Source: Treponema bryantii | GTDB taxonomy: Bacteria; Spirochaetota; Spirochaetia; Treponematales; Treponemataceae | Assembly (NCBI GenBank): GCA_015061465.1 | Contig: SUWN01000021.1 | Location: 1-38,797, forward strand | Reading direction: 5' to 3' | DNA length: 38,797 nt | Shown here: positions 1 through 8,994 of the stretch, one piece after another | How positions within the stretch are numbered: position 1 is the first letter of the stretch | How the letters are laid out: each line of letters opens with the position of its first letter | Notes under the pieces: model-generated | Seen by the model: only the letters and a program-made list of their open reading frames with translations | The model's database searches: none | What the model was told of the DNA's origin: nothing | Position numbers and translations under genes: made by a program

Positions 1-103
1 TTTTGATAGTGGTTTTGTTTATGTAACAATTCATATTTTAGAAAAATCAGGTTATCAAATATACCAAATTGATATAAATAGATGGGAGAGAGAAAATGAA
101 TAA
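1..103 (+). CDS. 3' end of an unknown gene, cut by the left window edge
   Basis: An open frame enters from the left edge (first full codon at position 2) and runs to a TAA at 101-103, giving the last 33 residues of a protein that ends in WERENE. It overlaps the ATG of the next gene (96) by 8 nt, and the GGGAGAG ribosome-binding site of that gene (84-90) lies inside it. The two are therefore probably co-transcribed and translationally coupled. Too little is visible to name a family. Confidence 0.55.
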   Translation, partial: FDSGFVYVTIHILEKSGYQIYQIDINRWERENE

Positions 104-1019
104 TGAACCATTAACAAAAATTGAACATGCTTTAGTTATTCAGTATTTAATTGATGGAAACGTGCCTGTAACAGTTAGCTCTAATATTCCACAAGATAAA
201 GACGATGTTGTTCATTCTATCGGTTCTGCCGTCTTTCCTATTGCTTTACGAGCAGAACATATAAAAGTAGTAAAAGATGGAATAATTTATCTAATTAATC
301 CTCCACAATCAATTTCTGGATTTGAAAATAAAGATGTGAAAGTTGAATTTTACTTTAATAAAGTTGGCTTGTTTTTCACAACTTTTTTGAACAAATCTGA
401 TAAAGGTCTTTATTTTTCTATTCCGCAGGATATATATCGCATCAACGATGTTGAAGAAACTGTTGATTATGATTTTCATGCGTTGTTATATTTTGATTGT
501 AATGGTAAAAAAGATTTAAAAACAAAATGTATTCCATGGAATAAGAATGAACTTTTTGCAAGACCTGTTTGGAAAAATATTCCGTTAGAATCACAAAAAA
601 AAGCAAAAGAATATTTGGAAATTTTTGTTGAACGAGCAAAATTAGAAAAAAACGCAGGAAATGGTATTCAATTGATTTCTGTGTGCCATTATTTAACACA
701 AGAAGATATTCAAGTAAAATCAATTCAGGATAGAAGAAATCCGTTGGCTGTTTTGTATATCGATCACGAAAGAATTGTGCTTGGAAGCGATAACAAAGAT
801 TACAAATTCGAAAAAGGCAATGAATACGCATTAAAATTTTCTTTTAATATTGCTCAAGGTCCTATTACATCAAGGGATATTTTTGTTGTTTGTTTTGTGA
901 ATAATATTTATAAAAATGATGATGAATCTAAAACTTGTATCGACTTTGTTTATTCATCTGTTCAAGAAGAGGATATTCGATATTTATACGAAAAAACAAC
1001 AAAAAATCTGTTTATTTAA
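96..1019 (+). CDS. conserved-looking protein of unknown function, possibly PilZN/YcgR-like
   Basis: A 307-aa soluble protein with no signal peptide or membrane segment. ATG at 96 follows GGGAGAG with good spacing. I do not recognise the family with confidence. The first half alternates short beta-strand-like stretches, including GLFFTTF followed by a GLYFSIP stretch. This recalls the N-terminal barrel of YcgR/PilZN-type proteins, where a similar strand precedes the cyclic-di-GMP-binding PilZ domain. The diagnostic PilZ motifs (RxxxR and D/NxSxxG) are not visible, so cyclic-di-GMP binding cannot be claimed. The second half has a charged helix (about residues 165-190) and then more predicted strands. 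It overlaps the preceding gene by 8 nt and its stop codon touches the stop codon of the convergent AI-2E gene. That it is a real gene is likely; the functional guess is weak. Confidence 0.7.
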   Translation: MNNEPLTKIEHALVIQYLIDGNVPVTVSSNIPQDKDDVVHSIGSAVFPIALRAEHIKVVKDGIIYLINPPQSISGFENKDVKVEFYFNKVGLFFTTFLNKSDKGLYFSIPQDIYRINDVEETVDYDFHALLYFDCNGKKDLKTKCIPWNKNELFARPVWKNIPLESQKKAKEYLEIFVERAKLEKNAGNGIQLISVCHYLTQEDIQVKSIQDRRNPLAVLYIDHERIVLGSDNKDYKFEKGNEYALKFSFNIAQGPITSRDIFVVCFVNNIYKNDDESKTCIDFVYSSVQEEDIRYLYEKTTKNLFI

Positions 1020-2111
1020 TTAATCTGTTTCGTCAAGCGAATTTAACTCACTCTTAGTTGTTTCTGGGTCATTTCCGATTAATATTGCAAACGTATGTAA
1101 GAATGAAATATTTTCACAAATGATTTTTATGATTACGAGCATTGGAACTGCCAGAATCATGCCTATAAAGCCCCAGATTCCGCCCCAAATAGTCAAACCG
1201 ATAAGAATGATTACTGGAGAAATATCCATTTGTTTTCCTTCAATTCTTGGTTCAACTATATTTCCTAAAATCATATTTACGCTCAACATAAGTATAAATA
1301 CAAAAATAACTTTCCACCATTCTGGATAAAATTGCAACAGTGAAAATAGAGTAGTAATAATACTTGAAAAAATTGAACCAAAAGTTGGGATAAAGTTCAT
1401 TACAAAAGCCAAAAATCCCCAAACAATAGGGAAGTCTAATCCGATTAAAGACGTTCCCAAGAATACAATAAGACCTGTAGCTAAAGAAATAAAGAATTTT
1501 ATGGAAATAAATCTGATTACTTCAGATACAATTTTTTTCATGATTTTTTTTACTTGTGCTTGTTTTTTATTTGCAAAAGCAACATTTATTTTTGCAGTAG
1601 AAAGTCTCATTTCAATAAGTAAGAAAACAAGAAGAAGAATTATCATTAAAAATGATTTTCCAAAACTAAAAACTCCACTTGAAAAGAACAAAGCAGCCTT
1701 TTGAACATATTCTCTTACTTTTAAGTGACTCCACATATTATCAAAAAAACTTTTTCCTGCATCAAATTCCCAGTTAAAACTATCAGCAAAGATTTTGTAA
1801 ATAGACATAAATTTGTCTTCGTATTTTGGATATTGAGTTGCAATTGACGAAAGACTTGTGATTAAAAGTGTAGAAATTGCAAAAATAGCAATAAGAAAGA
1901 GAGTTGTGATTAAAATTGAGCTAATTACCCAAGGAAATTTAAATTTTTGATTTAATTTTTTTACAATTGGGAAAAATACAAGCGACAAAAAAATTGAAAT
2001 GATAATTGGTAAAATTATCGAAGATGTTGCTTTTAAAATATATCCCGAAAGAATAATTGCAAAAAATAACAAAACATAAAAAATATTTCTTGAATAATTA
2101 GCTTGTTTCAA
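1020..2111 (-). CDS. AI-2E family transporter (membrane permease)
   Basis: A 363-aa integral membrane protein of the AI-2E/PerM family (PF01594), whose members export or exchange small molecules or ions; the substrate here is unknown. Seen: paired N-terminal membrane segments (about residues 10-50), a further segment near 65-90, a soluble middle region rich in charged residues, and a C-terminal block of several segments with the family's conserved glycine/proline-rich stretch (FIPTFGSIFSS, then IVEPRIEGKQM near 288). It starts at TTG (2111). AGGAG precedes it with good spacing and overlaps the serS stop (TAGGAG), so translation is probably coupled to serS. It is the last gene of the smc-serS run. 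Its stop abuts that of the convergent gene with no intervening base and no terminator. Confidence 0.88.
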   Translation of the reverse strand: MKQANYSRNIFYVLLFFAIILSGYILKATSSIILPIIISIFLSLVFFPIVKKLNQKFKFPWVISSILITTLFLIAIFAISTLLITSLSSIATQYPKYEDKFMSIYKIFADSFNWEFDAGKSFFDNMWSHLKVREYVQKAALFFSSGVFSFGKSFLMIILLLVFLLIEMRLSTAKINVAFANKKQAQVKKIMKKIVSEVIRFISIKFFISLATGLIVFLGTSLIGLDFPIVWGFLAFVMNFIPTFGSIFSSIITTLFSLLQFYPEWWKVIFVFILMLSVNMILGNIVEPRIEGKQMDISPVIILIGLTIWGGIWGFIGMILAVPMLVIIKIICENISFLHTFAILIGNDPETTKSELNSLDETD

Positions 2112-2120
2112 AATATTCTC

Positions 2121-3398
2121 CTATTTTTTAGGTAAAATTTTGTCAAATCCACAGTATGGAACTAAAACTTCTGGAATTGTTACCGAACCATCTGCATTCT
2201 GATAATTTTCTAAAATTGCAAGCATTGCGCGTCCTACAGCGATTGCAGTTCCGTTTAATGTGTGAACATATTTATTTTTGCCATCATCATCTTTGTATTT
2301 GATGTTTAAGCGGCGTGCTTGGTAATCTGTACAGTTAGAAGTTGATGTAACTTCTCCGTATTCGCCACCATTACGTCCTGGCATCCATGCTTCCAAGTCC
2401 CATTTTCTGTAAGCTGGAGCTCCTAAGTCGCCAGTACAAGTGTCCACAACGTGGAATGGAAGTCCTAAACCTTCAAAGATTTCTTCTTCAATTTGGCGAA
2501 GTTTTTCGTGAATTTCATCAGATTGTTCTGGAGTTGCGTAAGCAAACATTTCTACTTTATCAAATTGGTGAACGCGATAAAGTCCTTTGCTAAATTGACC
2601 TGCCGAACCTGCTTCGCGACGGAAACAGTGTGAAAGTCCACCGTAAAGAAGTGGAAGTTTTGCTTTGTCTAAAATTTCGTCTGAGTGGTAACCACCAAGT
2701 GTAATTTCTGCTGTTGCAACAAGACAAGTTCCTTCTTCTTCGATTGTATAAACGTTACTTTCATTACCGCGAGGATTAAATCCAATTCCTTTAAGAACTT
2801 CTTCTTTAGCTACGTCAGGAGTAATGAACATTTCAAAACCGTGTTTTCTTAATGTGTTCAAAGCGTACATAATTAATGCTTGTTCTAAGAAAACAGCTTC
2901 ATTTTTAAGATAGTAGAATTTTGGTCCAGAAACTTTTGTAGCGCGATCAAAATCTAAAATATCAAGAGTTTCTGCAATTTGAACGTGATCTTTTGGTTCA
3001 AAATCAAATTTTCTTGGTGTTCCGCTAACTTTAACTTCTAAGTTTTCTGTGTCCAATTTTCCAATTGGTGTTTCTGGGTGAACCATATTTGGAATCTGAC
3101 GTGCAGCTTCTTCCAATTGTTCTTCAGTTTCTTTTAATTTTGCTTCTAAAGTTGCAATTTCTTCTTTAATAGCTTTTCCTGCTGCAATAAGTTCTTGACG
3201 TTTGTCGTTATCAAGTTTTTGCTTCATGCTTTGGGCATTTTCATTTCTTTTTTGTTGTAAAGCTTGTAATTCTGTTACCATTGAAGTTCTTTCGTCATAC
3301 AATTTTACAACAATGTCTGCGTCGGCTGTCATATTTCTGTTTTTAATATTTTCTTTTACAGCTTTAAGATTGTCTTTAATAAATTTATAATCTAACAT
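2121..3398 (-). CDS. serS: seryl-tRNA synthetase
   Basis: A 425-aa class II aminoacyl-tRNA synthetase that charges tRNA-Ser (and tRNA-Sec where present) in the cytoplasm. Seen: an N-terminal coiled-coil tRNA-binding arm (about residues 1-110, heptads rich in E/K/Q/L), class II motif 2 with FRREAGSAG followed by GLYRVHQF (near residue 260), and motif 3 NGTAIAVGRAMLAILENYQ near the C-terminus. Length is normal for the family. ATG at 3398 is preceded by AGGAG. It lies 32 nt downstream of the SIMPL lipoprotein and 9 nt upstream of the AI-2E gene, all on the minus strand. Its TAG stop forms part of the AGGAG ribosome-binding site of the next gene. No T-box leader is visible, as expected inside an operon. 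Confidence 0.97.
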   Translation of the reverse strand: MLDYKFIKDNLKAVKENIKNRNMTADADIVVKLYDERTSMVTELQALQQKRNENAQSMKQKLDNDKRQELIAAGKAIKEEIATLEAKLKETEEQLEEAARQIPNMVHPETPIGKLDTENLEVKVSGTPRKFDFEPKDHVQIAETLDILDFDRATKVSGPKFYYLKNEAVFLEQALIMYALNTLRKHGFEMFITPDVAKEEVLKGIGFNPRGNESNVYTIEEEGTCLVATAEITLGGYHSDEILDKAKLPLLYGGLSHCFRREAGSAGQFSKGLYRVHQFDKVEMFAYATPEQSDEIHEKLRQIEEEIFEGLGLPFHVVDTCTGDLGAPAYRKWDLEAWMPGRNGGEYGEVTSTSNCTDYQARRLNIKYKDDDGKNKYVHTLNGTAIAVGRAMLAILENYQNADGSVTIPEVLVPYCGFDKILPKK

Positions 3399-3430
3399 TT
3401 TATGTCTCCTAAATATGTTCCTTAAATTTT

Positions 3431-4120
3431 TTATTGAAGTGCGTAAGTTATTGATACCGAAGTAGAAATTGTTACAGTTCCTGCTTCAATTGGTGTTGTT
3501 GTTGAATCAAAAGCTACAGCTTTTAGCATTCTTGTGTTTGCGTACGAAGAATGTCCGTTTTCTTGAATATCCATTACGTTTCCTAAAATACATCCGCTTG
3601 CGCCTGCCAATAATGCGGCTGCATCTTGTGCATCTTGTACTGCCAAAGTTCTAGCTTGTCTAAGAGCTGTTGCAGTATCAGAAACGGAATATTCAAAAGA
3701 GGTAAGCCCATTTGCTCCATTCTTTACAGCTTCATCAATTACGTTTCCTGTTTTTTCAATATTTCTAACTAAAACTGTAATTGAATTTGTAACTGTGTAT
3801 TTTCCAGGATAATCTTTTGAATTATCTTGCGAAATTCTGTAATCGTAAGTTGCAATATCTGCTTCGTCAATTTCTAATGCTTTAATTGCTTTTAATACAT
3901 TTGTTGTAGCTGTTGCATTTTTTTCTGCAGCAAGATTTACATTCCATTCAGATGTTTTTACAAAAAAACGTAATGTTACTTGATCTGGTTTTACAGCCAC
4001 CGAACCTGTTCCAGAAACTGAAATTGTTCTTACAGGTTCTGCAGGTTTGTTTACAGTACAGGACGAAAAAAATATAGTTCCTAAAAAAATCATAAAATAA
4101 AACGAACACAATTTTTTCAT
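3431..4120 (-). CDS. SIMPL-domain (DUF541) lipoprotein
   Basis: A 229-aa protein with a lipoprotein signal: positively charged start, hydrophobic stretch, then SSC with the lipidated Cys at residue 21. The mature part matches the SIMPL/DUF541 family (PF04402), seen in an ISVSGTGSVAVKPDQVTLRF-like opening strand, an alternating helix/strand body, and a C-terminal strand ending ITYAL. SIMPL proteins are periplasmic or surface proteins of poorly defined function; BP26 of Brucella forms oligomeric channels. The precise role here is unknown. GGAGG precedes the ATG. It sits between the Glu-rich lipoprotein (33 nt away) and serS (32 nt away) and is probably part of the same transcript. Confidence 0.85.
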   Translation of the reverse strand: MKKLCSFYFMIFLGTIFFSSCTVNKPAEPVRTISVSGTGSVAVKPDQVTLRFFVKTSEWNVNLAAEKNATATTNVLKAIKALEIDEADIATYDYRISQDNSKDYPGKYTVTNSITVLVRNIEKTGNVIDEAVKNGANGLTSFEYSVSDTATALRQARTLAVQDAQDAAALLAGASGCILGNVMDIQENGHSSYANTRMLKAVAFDSTTTPIEAGTVTISTSVSITYALQ

Positions 4121-4153
4121 AATAATCCTCCAAAAAATTTAAATTTATGTGTT

Positions 4154-5608
4154 TTATCTAGCTTCTAAATAAAATCTTTTTAAATATGTAATTCTTTTTT
4201 TAGCTTTGTCCCAAAGAGAACTACTAGGAAAATTTTTAGTTATATTTTCATAAGATTCTATTGCTAATTTAATGTTTTTTCCATTCCAAGATGATTCGTA
4301 AATTTGTCCTTGTAAAAACAAAGCTTCATCTTTTTTTTCGTTAGAAAGTTCTAAAAAGTCAATAATCAAAGTTAAAGCTTCTTGAAAATTTTGATTTTGA
4401 AAATTTTCTTTTGCTTTTACAAATAATTCTGTTGCGTCAATTTCTACATAAGCAACATCTTCTTCATCAATAACGATTATTCCATCATCTTCTTCAAATT
4501 CTTGAGTTTCCACTTCAATTGTTTGAACTTCAGAATCAGTTTTTTCTACGTAAATTGTGTTTTCTGTTTCTGTTGGAAGAATTACTTCTGGTTCAGTTTG
4601 TTTTGTAATTGTATCTTCTGGCTGTTTTGGAACAACGTAAGCATATTCTGGAGCAGAGATATGAGTTTTTGATGAACCGTTTTTTGGAAGAACAATTACT
4701 TCTAAATAATCATCAATATATTCACCTGTAATTGCATCGTTTTTATAAAAATGCAAAATTACAATACCATCAACTTTTGCTTGCAAAGTGAATTTTGTAT
4801 CTTGTGTTCCAAGTTTTCTTCCAAAATATGTAAGATTTTTTGAGTTATCAATTGCACCCATAAAAATCCATCCAGAACCTGGATAAACGATGTCTACATA
4901 TTCTTTTTTATTAAGAGTAACGCTTCTTGAAGGAATAATTTGTGGTTCTTCTTCAATTTTTTGCTCTTCTTCTGTAGATTCTATTACGTCGCTTTGTTCT
5001 AAGTTTTGTGAATCTTGCTCAATTACTGAATTATTTTCTTCTTGTAAATTTTGTTGATTTTCTGTAATAGTTGTTTCAGAAAGTTGAGCTTTTTCAATAT
5101 CTGTAATTTCTTCGTTTTGTGTTTCTTCTACAATTTGAGAATTTTCTTCTTGTTGAATTTCATCTTGAGTTGTTATTTGTTCTTCTAAAATTATTTCTGT
5201 TTGATTTGAGTTTAGAGGAGTAGGTAATTCTTCTTCAGAAATAAAAACAGGTTCTTCTTCTGCAAGAGGAATTTCTTCTCTGATTTCTTGAAGTTCATCA
5301 TCTGTTTTTTTATCAATAATCAAATCAAGAACTATTGGCTCTTCAATTTCTGGAAGTTGTTCTTGGATTTCGTCAATTTTACCCGAATCATCTTCTGCAA
5401 TTTCTTCTGTTTCTGTTTGATTTTGAAGGTTTCCTTGAGAAATTGTTATTTGTTCTTGTGTATTTTGATTAATTTCTTCTGATTCTGTGATAATTTCTTC
5501 TATTTGTTCTTGAGGTGGAACAATATTTTGTGTATTTTCTTCAGTTGGTTTTGATGCACAAGATACAAAAAAAAGTGAAGTTGAAATCAAAAATAATATT
5601 TTTTTCAT
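4154..5608 (-). CDS. Glu/Gln-rich lipoprotein with a C-terminal TPR-like domain
   Basis: A 484-aa lipoprotein with signal MKKILFLISTSLFFVSC, lipidated Cys17. Residues about 18-230 are low-complexity and very rich in E, Q, I, N and T, a long acidic linker with no expected fold. Residues about 235-330 form a compact beta-rich domain (VTLNKKEYVDIVYPGSGW and following). After a second acidic stretch, residues about 390-484 form helical pairs resembling tetratricopeptide repeats of the YbgF/BamD type (LFVKAKENFQNQNFQEAL, then AIESYENITKNFPSS). Such repeats usually mediate protein contacts in the periplasm, so an envelope-assembly or cell-wall-spanning role is plausible but inferred. Its ATG overlaps the end of the upstream TM protein by 4 nt (ATGA), indicating tight coupling. 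I recognise no named family for the whole protein. Confidence 0.85.
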   Translation of the reverse strand: MKKILFLISTSLFFVSCASKPTEENTQNIVPPQEQIEEIITESEEINQNTQEQITISQGNLQNQTETEEIAEDDSGKIDEIQEQLPEIEEPIVLDLIIDKKTDDELQEIREEIPLAEEEPVFISEEELPTPLNSNQTEIILEEQITTQDEIQQEENSQIVEETQNEEITDIEKAQLSETTITENQQNLQEENNSVIEQDSQNLEQSDVIESTEEEQKIEEEPQIIPSRSVTLNKKEYVDIVYPGSGWIFMGAIDNSKNLTYFGRKLGTQDTKFTLQAKVDGIVILHFYKNDAITGEYIDDYLEVIVLPKNGSSKTHISAPEYAYVVPKQPEDTITKQTEPEVILPTETENTIYVEKTDSEVQTIEVETQEFEEDDGIIVIDEEDVAYVEIDATELFVKAKENFQNQNFQEALTLIIDFLELSNEKKDEALFLQGQIYESSWNGKNIKLAIESYENITKNFPSSSLWDKAKKRITYLKRFYLEAR

Positions 5609-5970
5609 GGCGCAACTCCCAAAATATCAGAAATAATTTTTTCGTTTGATTTTTTTAGAGAATCAATTTCTTTTTGTGTTGGTTCAGTGAACCATTGTTC
5701 AGTTTCAGATTCTGTCCATTTATCTTTTGTTTCTCTTGTATAAATATAATCATTTTGGATTTCTGGTCCATCAATATTTTTTAATTCTTGCGATAGAATA
5801 AATGGATTTTCAACTGAATTAGATTTTTTATCTTTAGGTGATAAACTCAAAATTAAAATCAATAATAAAATTAAAATAAAGATGATTAATGAAAGCAAAA
5901 CAATTTGTTTTTTTTCTTCAATGAGAAATTTTATTTTATTCAGCATTTTTTCAAATATTTCTTTAATCAT
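5605..5970 (-). CDS. small single-pass membrane protein, unknown function
   Basis: 121 aa. A charged N-terminal segment (about residues 1-22) precedes one strong hydrophobic helix (about 23-44), then a polar tail of about 75 residues rich in E, T, K and W. The topology suggests a bitopic inner-membrane protein with an exported C-terminus. No family recognised. It starts 14 nt after the smc stop and overlaps the start of the Glu-rich lipoprotein by 4 nt, so the two envelope proteins may work together. No strong Shine-Dalgarno precedes its ATG, suggesting translation coupled to smc. Confidence 0.72.
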   Translation of the reverse strand: MIKEIFEKMLNKIKFLIEEKKQIVLLSLIIFILILLLILILSLSPKDKKSNSVENPFILSQELKNIDGPEIQNDYIYTRETKDKWTESETEQWFTEPTQKEIDSLKKSNEKIISDILGVAP

Positions 5971-5984
5971 CTTAAAAATTCTAA

Positions 5985-8891
5985 TTATTCTTCTTCAGAT
6001 TTTTTTTCACGTTTTGGAGGACGTGGAGGAATAATAACGCCTTCTTCTTCAGAAACGTCTTCTTCTTCAAAATTATTTTGAGTTCTGTCGATTGTTGCTC
6101 CAAGTTTGATGTCTTTATCAAGTTTAAGAGCAATAATTTTACTTACTCCAGATTCTTCCATTGTGATTCCAAGCATTGTCGAAGCACCCATAACTGTTTT
6201 TTTGTTGTGAGTAATAACAATATATTGGCTTATGTTTGCAAATGATTCCAATGTCGTTACAAAACTTGAAACGTTTTTATCATCCAAAGCTGCATCAATT
6301 TCGTCCAAAAGACAGAATGGAGAAGGGCGAACTTGATATGTTGCAAAGAGTAATGCAACCGCAGTCATTGTTTTTTCACCACCAGAAAGCAATGCGATAT
6401 TTTCAAGTTTTTTTCCAGGTGGTTGAGCATAAATATCAATTCCACTTGTTAAAATATTTTGTGGGTCGGCAAGTTTTAATTCCGCGCGGCCTCCGTTGAA
6501 CAATCTTCTAAACATATTGTGGAAATTGCGTTTAATTTGGTTGTATGTTTCCAAGAACATTTGTGAAGATTTAGATTTAATTTCTTCCGATACGCGAATT
6601 AAGTTTTCAAGACTCTTTTGTGTATCATCATAATTTGTTTTTTGGCGTTCGTATCTTTCTTTTGTTTCCTGAAATTCTTCTGGCGCCATTAAGTTTACTT
6701 GTCCAAGTGATTTAAAATTATCTTTAGCTTGTGAAAGTTTTTCTCGCAATTCAGATGGTTGTTTAGTGATTTTGTACATTCTTTCTTCATATTCCATCAA
6801 ATCGTGAGAATATTGTTCTTGGAAATTTTGTTTAATATTTTTAATATCGTTTTCTGTTGAGTTTAAACTCAAAGTTAAACGTTCATATTGTTCCTGATAT
6901 TTATTTTGTTCTTCTTGCTTTTTTGTAAGAGCATCATTTTTTCCAGAAACACTTTTGTTACATTTAATGATTTCTTCATCAATTTTGTTTAATTCTTCTG
7001 CTAATTTTTTACCACGATATTCAATTTCTGCAAGTTCATCTTGAACAGTAATAATTTGTTCCCTTAATTCATCTGCACGTTTTGTTTCGATGTACAATTC
7101 ATCTTCAACATCTTTGAGAGCATTTTGTTCGTTTGCAAGATTTCGTGTTAAAATATTAATTTGCTGTTGTGATGCAGAAATCTGTTCAGACATAGAAACT
7201 TGATTCATTTTTAATTTGTTCAATGTATCTTTGTATTCTGCAATCTTTTTAAGCAATGAAGAATTTTCTGAATTTAATTCATGAATATAATTGTTGATTA
7301 TTTCAATTTTTTGAATATTTTCCGCAATTTTTGTATCAATTGCACGTTTTTTTGTCATAATTCCTTCTGGTGAAAGGAATTCTGTAATAAAAGCTGGTGA
7401 AGATTGAACGTATTTTTCAAAAACTGATTTAATATTTTCAATTTGATTTTCTGTTTCGCCAAACGCATCAGACGCTTCTTTTACAGTTTTTAAGCTTTCT
7501 GCAGCAGAATTTGATGAGTTTGCTGCAAAGTCAGAAAAAATATTTTTTCTTCCGGCAACATAGATTTTTAATTTTTCTAAAGAAGTTTCCAATTCTTCTT
7601 TTGCATCTTTCATTGCTTTTTCAGAAAAACCGGCGTCTTTTAATTTTTCATCCAAAACAGAAACTATATCTTCTGTAATTGTTGCCAAATCTTTTTGTAA
7701 AGAAAGTCTTTCTTGATCAAGGCTAGAAATTTGAAGTTTTGAAGATTCACATTTTTTATCATTTTCTGTAATTTGAACAGAAGAAATATTAATATTTTCT
7801 TCAAAAGAAAGAATATTTGCTTTGATGTCATTTAATTGTTTTGTTTTTTCATGCAAACTTGCATTTTGTTCATCAATTTCTTCTTGAACATTATCAATTC
7901 TGCTTTGAATTCCATCTTTACGAACTTCAAGGCTGTTGATTTTTTCTTTTAATTCCTGCGCACGAGCATTAAACTGATTGATAAGGTCTAATTTACCATT
8001 TTTTTCTTTTCCAATACCAATTAATTCTGCTTGTTTTGCATATAATTCTTCTTGAAGGGATTTTACTTTTCCCATGTTTTCAGAAATTGTATTATTGATT
8101 TCTTCAATTTCATTACGAACTTTGTCGCGCTTTTCTTGAACATTTTTTAAATCTTCTTCTTGATGAACTTGATTCTGAATAAAAGATTTTAATTTTAAAA
8201 GAGTAATATCCAATTCATAATTGTAGATTTCGTCTTTTAAAGTTCTATATTTTATTGTTTTTTCTGATTGAACTTTTAGAGTATCATATTGGCGTTTGAT
8301 TTCTGCAAGTGCAATTTCAATTTGCTGCATGTTTATACGAGTTCTTTCAAGTTCGCGTTCGGCTTCTGCACATTCAGCCTTACTTCTACTGATTCCGGCA
8401 GCTTCTTCAAATAAATAACGTCTGTCTTCTGGTTTGCTTGAAAGAATCTGGTCGATTTTTCCCTGTTCCATAACAGAATATGCTGCTTTACCAACACCTG
8501 TATCTAAAAACAAACGTCTAATTTCTGTAGGGCCAGCTGGTCTATTATTAATAAAATATTCTTGTTCACCAGAGCGATAAAGTCTGCGTTTAATAGCGAT
8601 TTCTGGTGCTTCTAAAGGTAAAAGTCCATTATCATTACCCAGTGTGAGAGTAACTTCGGCAGTATTTAAAGCGGCACGACGTTCAGTTCCGTTAAAAATA
8701 ACGTCTTCCATTTTTTCTGCACGAAGATTTTTTGATCTATTTTCTGCAAGAACCCATTTTATTGCATCTACAACGTTACTTTTTCCACAACCATTTGGTC
8801 CTAAAAGTGCAGTAATTCCTTCTGCAAAATCTATGTGAGTTTTGTCGGCAAAAGATTTAAATCCGTATATATCAAGACTTTTTAAAAACAC
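5985..8891 (-). CDS. smc: chromosome segregation protein SMC, short and apparently without a canonical hinge
   Basis: A 968-aa SMC-family ATPase that organises and segregates the chromosome as the core of the condensin-like complex with ScpA/ScpB. Seen: N-terminal Walker A GPNGCGKS (residues 31-38), a Q-loop-bearing N-lobe, long coiled coils from about 165 to 770, the ABC signature LSGGEKTMTAV (from residue 835), Walker B FCLLDE (Asp863, Glu864), and an acidic C-terminal tail. Typical bacterial SMCs are about 1150-1190 aa; the missing length falls in the middle. Where the roughly 120-150-aa hinge with its Gly-Gly motifs should be (about residues 400-530) I see only Ala/Ser/Glu-rich, mostly helical sequence. 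The start is GTG at 8891, preceded by AGGA. It heads the six-gene minus-strand run. Confidence 0.93.
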   Translation of the reverse strand: MFLKSLDIYGFKSFADKTHIDFAEGITALLGPNGCGKSNVVDAIKWVLAENRSKNLRAEKMEDVIFNGTERRAALNTAEVTLTLGNDNGLLPLEAPEIAIKRRLYRSGEQEYFINNRPAGPTEIRRLFLDTGVGKAAYSVMEQGKIDQILSSKPEDRRYLFEEAAGISRSKAECAEAERELERTRINMQQIEIALAEIKRQYDTLKVQSEKTIKYRTLKDEIYNYELDITLLKLKSFIQNQVHQEEDLKNVQEKRDKVRNEIEEINNTISENMGKVKSLQEELYAKQAELIGIGKEKNGKLDLINQFNARAQELKEKINSLEVRKDGIQSRIDNVQEEIDEQNASLHEKTKQLNDIKANILSFEENINISSVQITENDKKCESSKLQISSLDQERLSLQKDLATITEDIVSVLDEKLKDAGFSEKAMKDAKEELETSLEKLKIYVAGRKNIFSDFAANSSNSAAESLKTVKEASDAFGETENQIENIKSVFEKYVQSSPAFITEFLSPEGIMTKKRAIDTKIAENIQKIEIINNYIHELNSENSSLLKKIAEYKDTLNKLKMNQVSMSEQISASQQQINILTRNLANEQNALKDVEDELYIETKRADELREQIITVQDELAEIEYRGKKLAEELNKIDEEIIKCNKSVSGKNDALTKKQEEQNKYQEQYERLTLSLNSTENDIKNIKQNFQEQYSHDLMEYEERMYKITKQPSELREKLSQAKDNFKSLGQVNLMAPEEFQETKERYERQKTNYDDTQKSLENLIRVSEEIKSKSSQMFLETYNQIKRNFHNMFRRLFNGGRAELKLADPQNILTSGIDIYAQPPGKKLENIALLSGGEKTMTAVALLFATYQVRPSPFCLLDEIDAALDDKNVSSFVTTLESFANISQYIVITHNKKTVMGASTMLGITMEESGVSKIIALKLDKDIKLGATIDRTQNNFEEEDVSEEEGVIIPPRPPKREKKSEEE

Positions 8892-8941
8892 AAAAATTCC
8901 TCATTTTTAAGTTAAAAACTAAATTTTAATAGATTTCTTCT

Positions 8942-8970
8942 ATTATACAATTTTAGAGATGTATTTTCAA
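8942..8970 (-). promoter_or_regulatory. sigma-70-type promoter for smc operon
   Basis: Reading the minus strand, TTGAAA (8970-8965) and TATAAT (8947-8942) are separated by exactly 17 nt. Transcription should begin near 8935, giving a leader of about 44 nt before the smc GTG. It is the only good promoter seen upstream of the six closely spaced genes. Confidence 0.65.
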
Positions 8971-8994
8971 CGATTTTACAAAAGATTAAATTAA

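Noticed and set aside
442..831. Minus-strand open frame of 129 codons inside the first complete gene
   Set aside because: Composition (many Phe, Leu, Tyr and His) is that of an antisense shadow of an AT-rich gene, with no ribosome-binding site or family resemblance.
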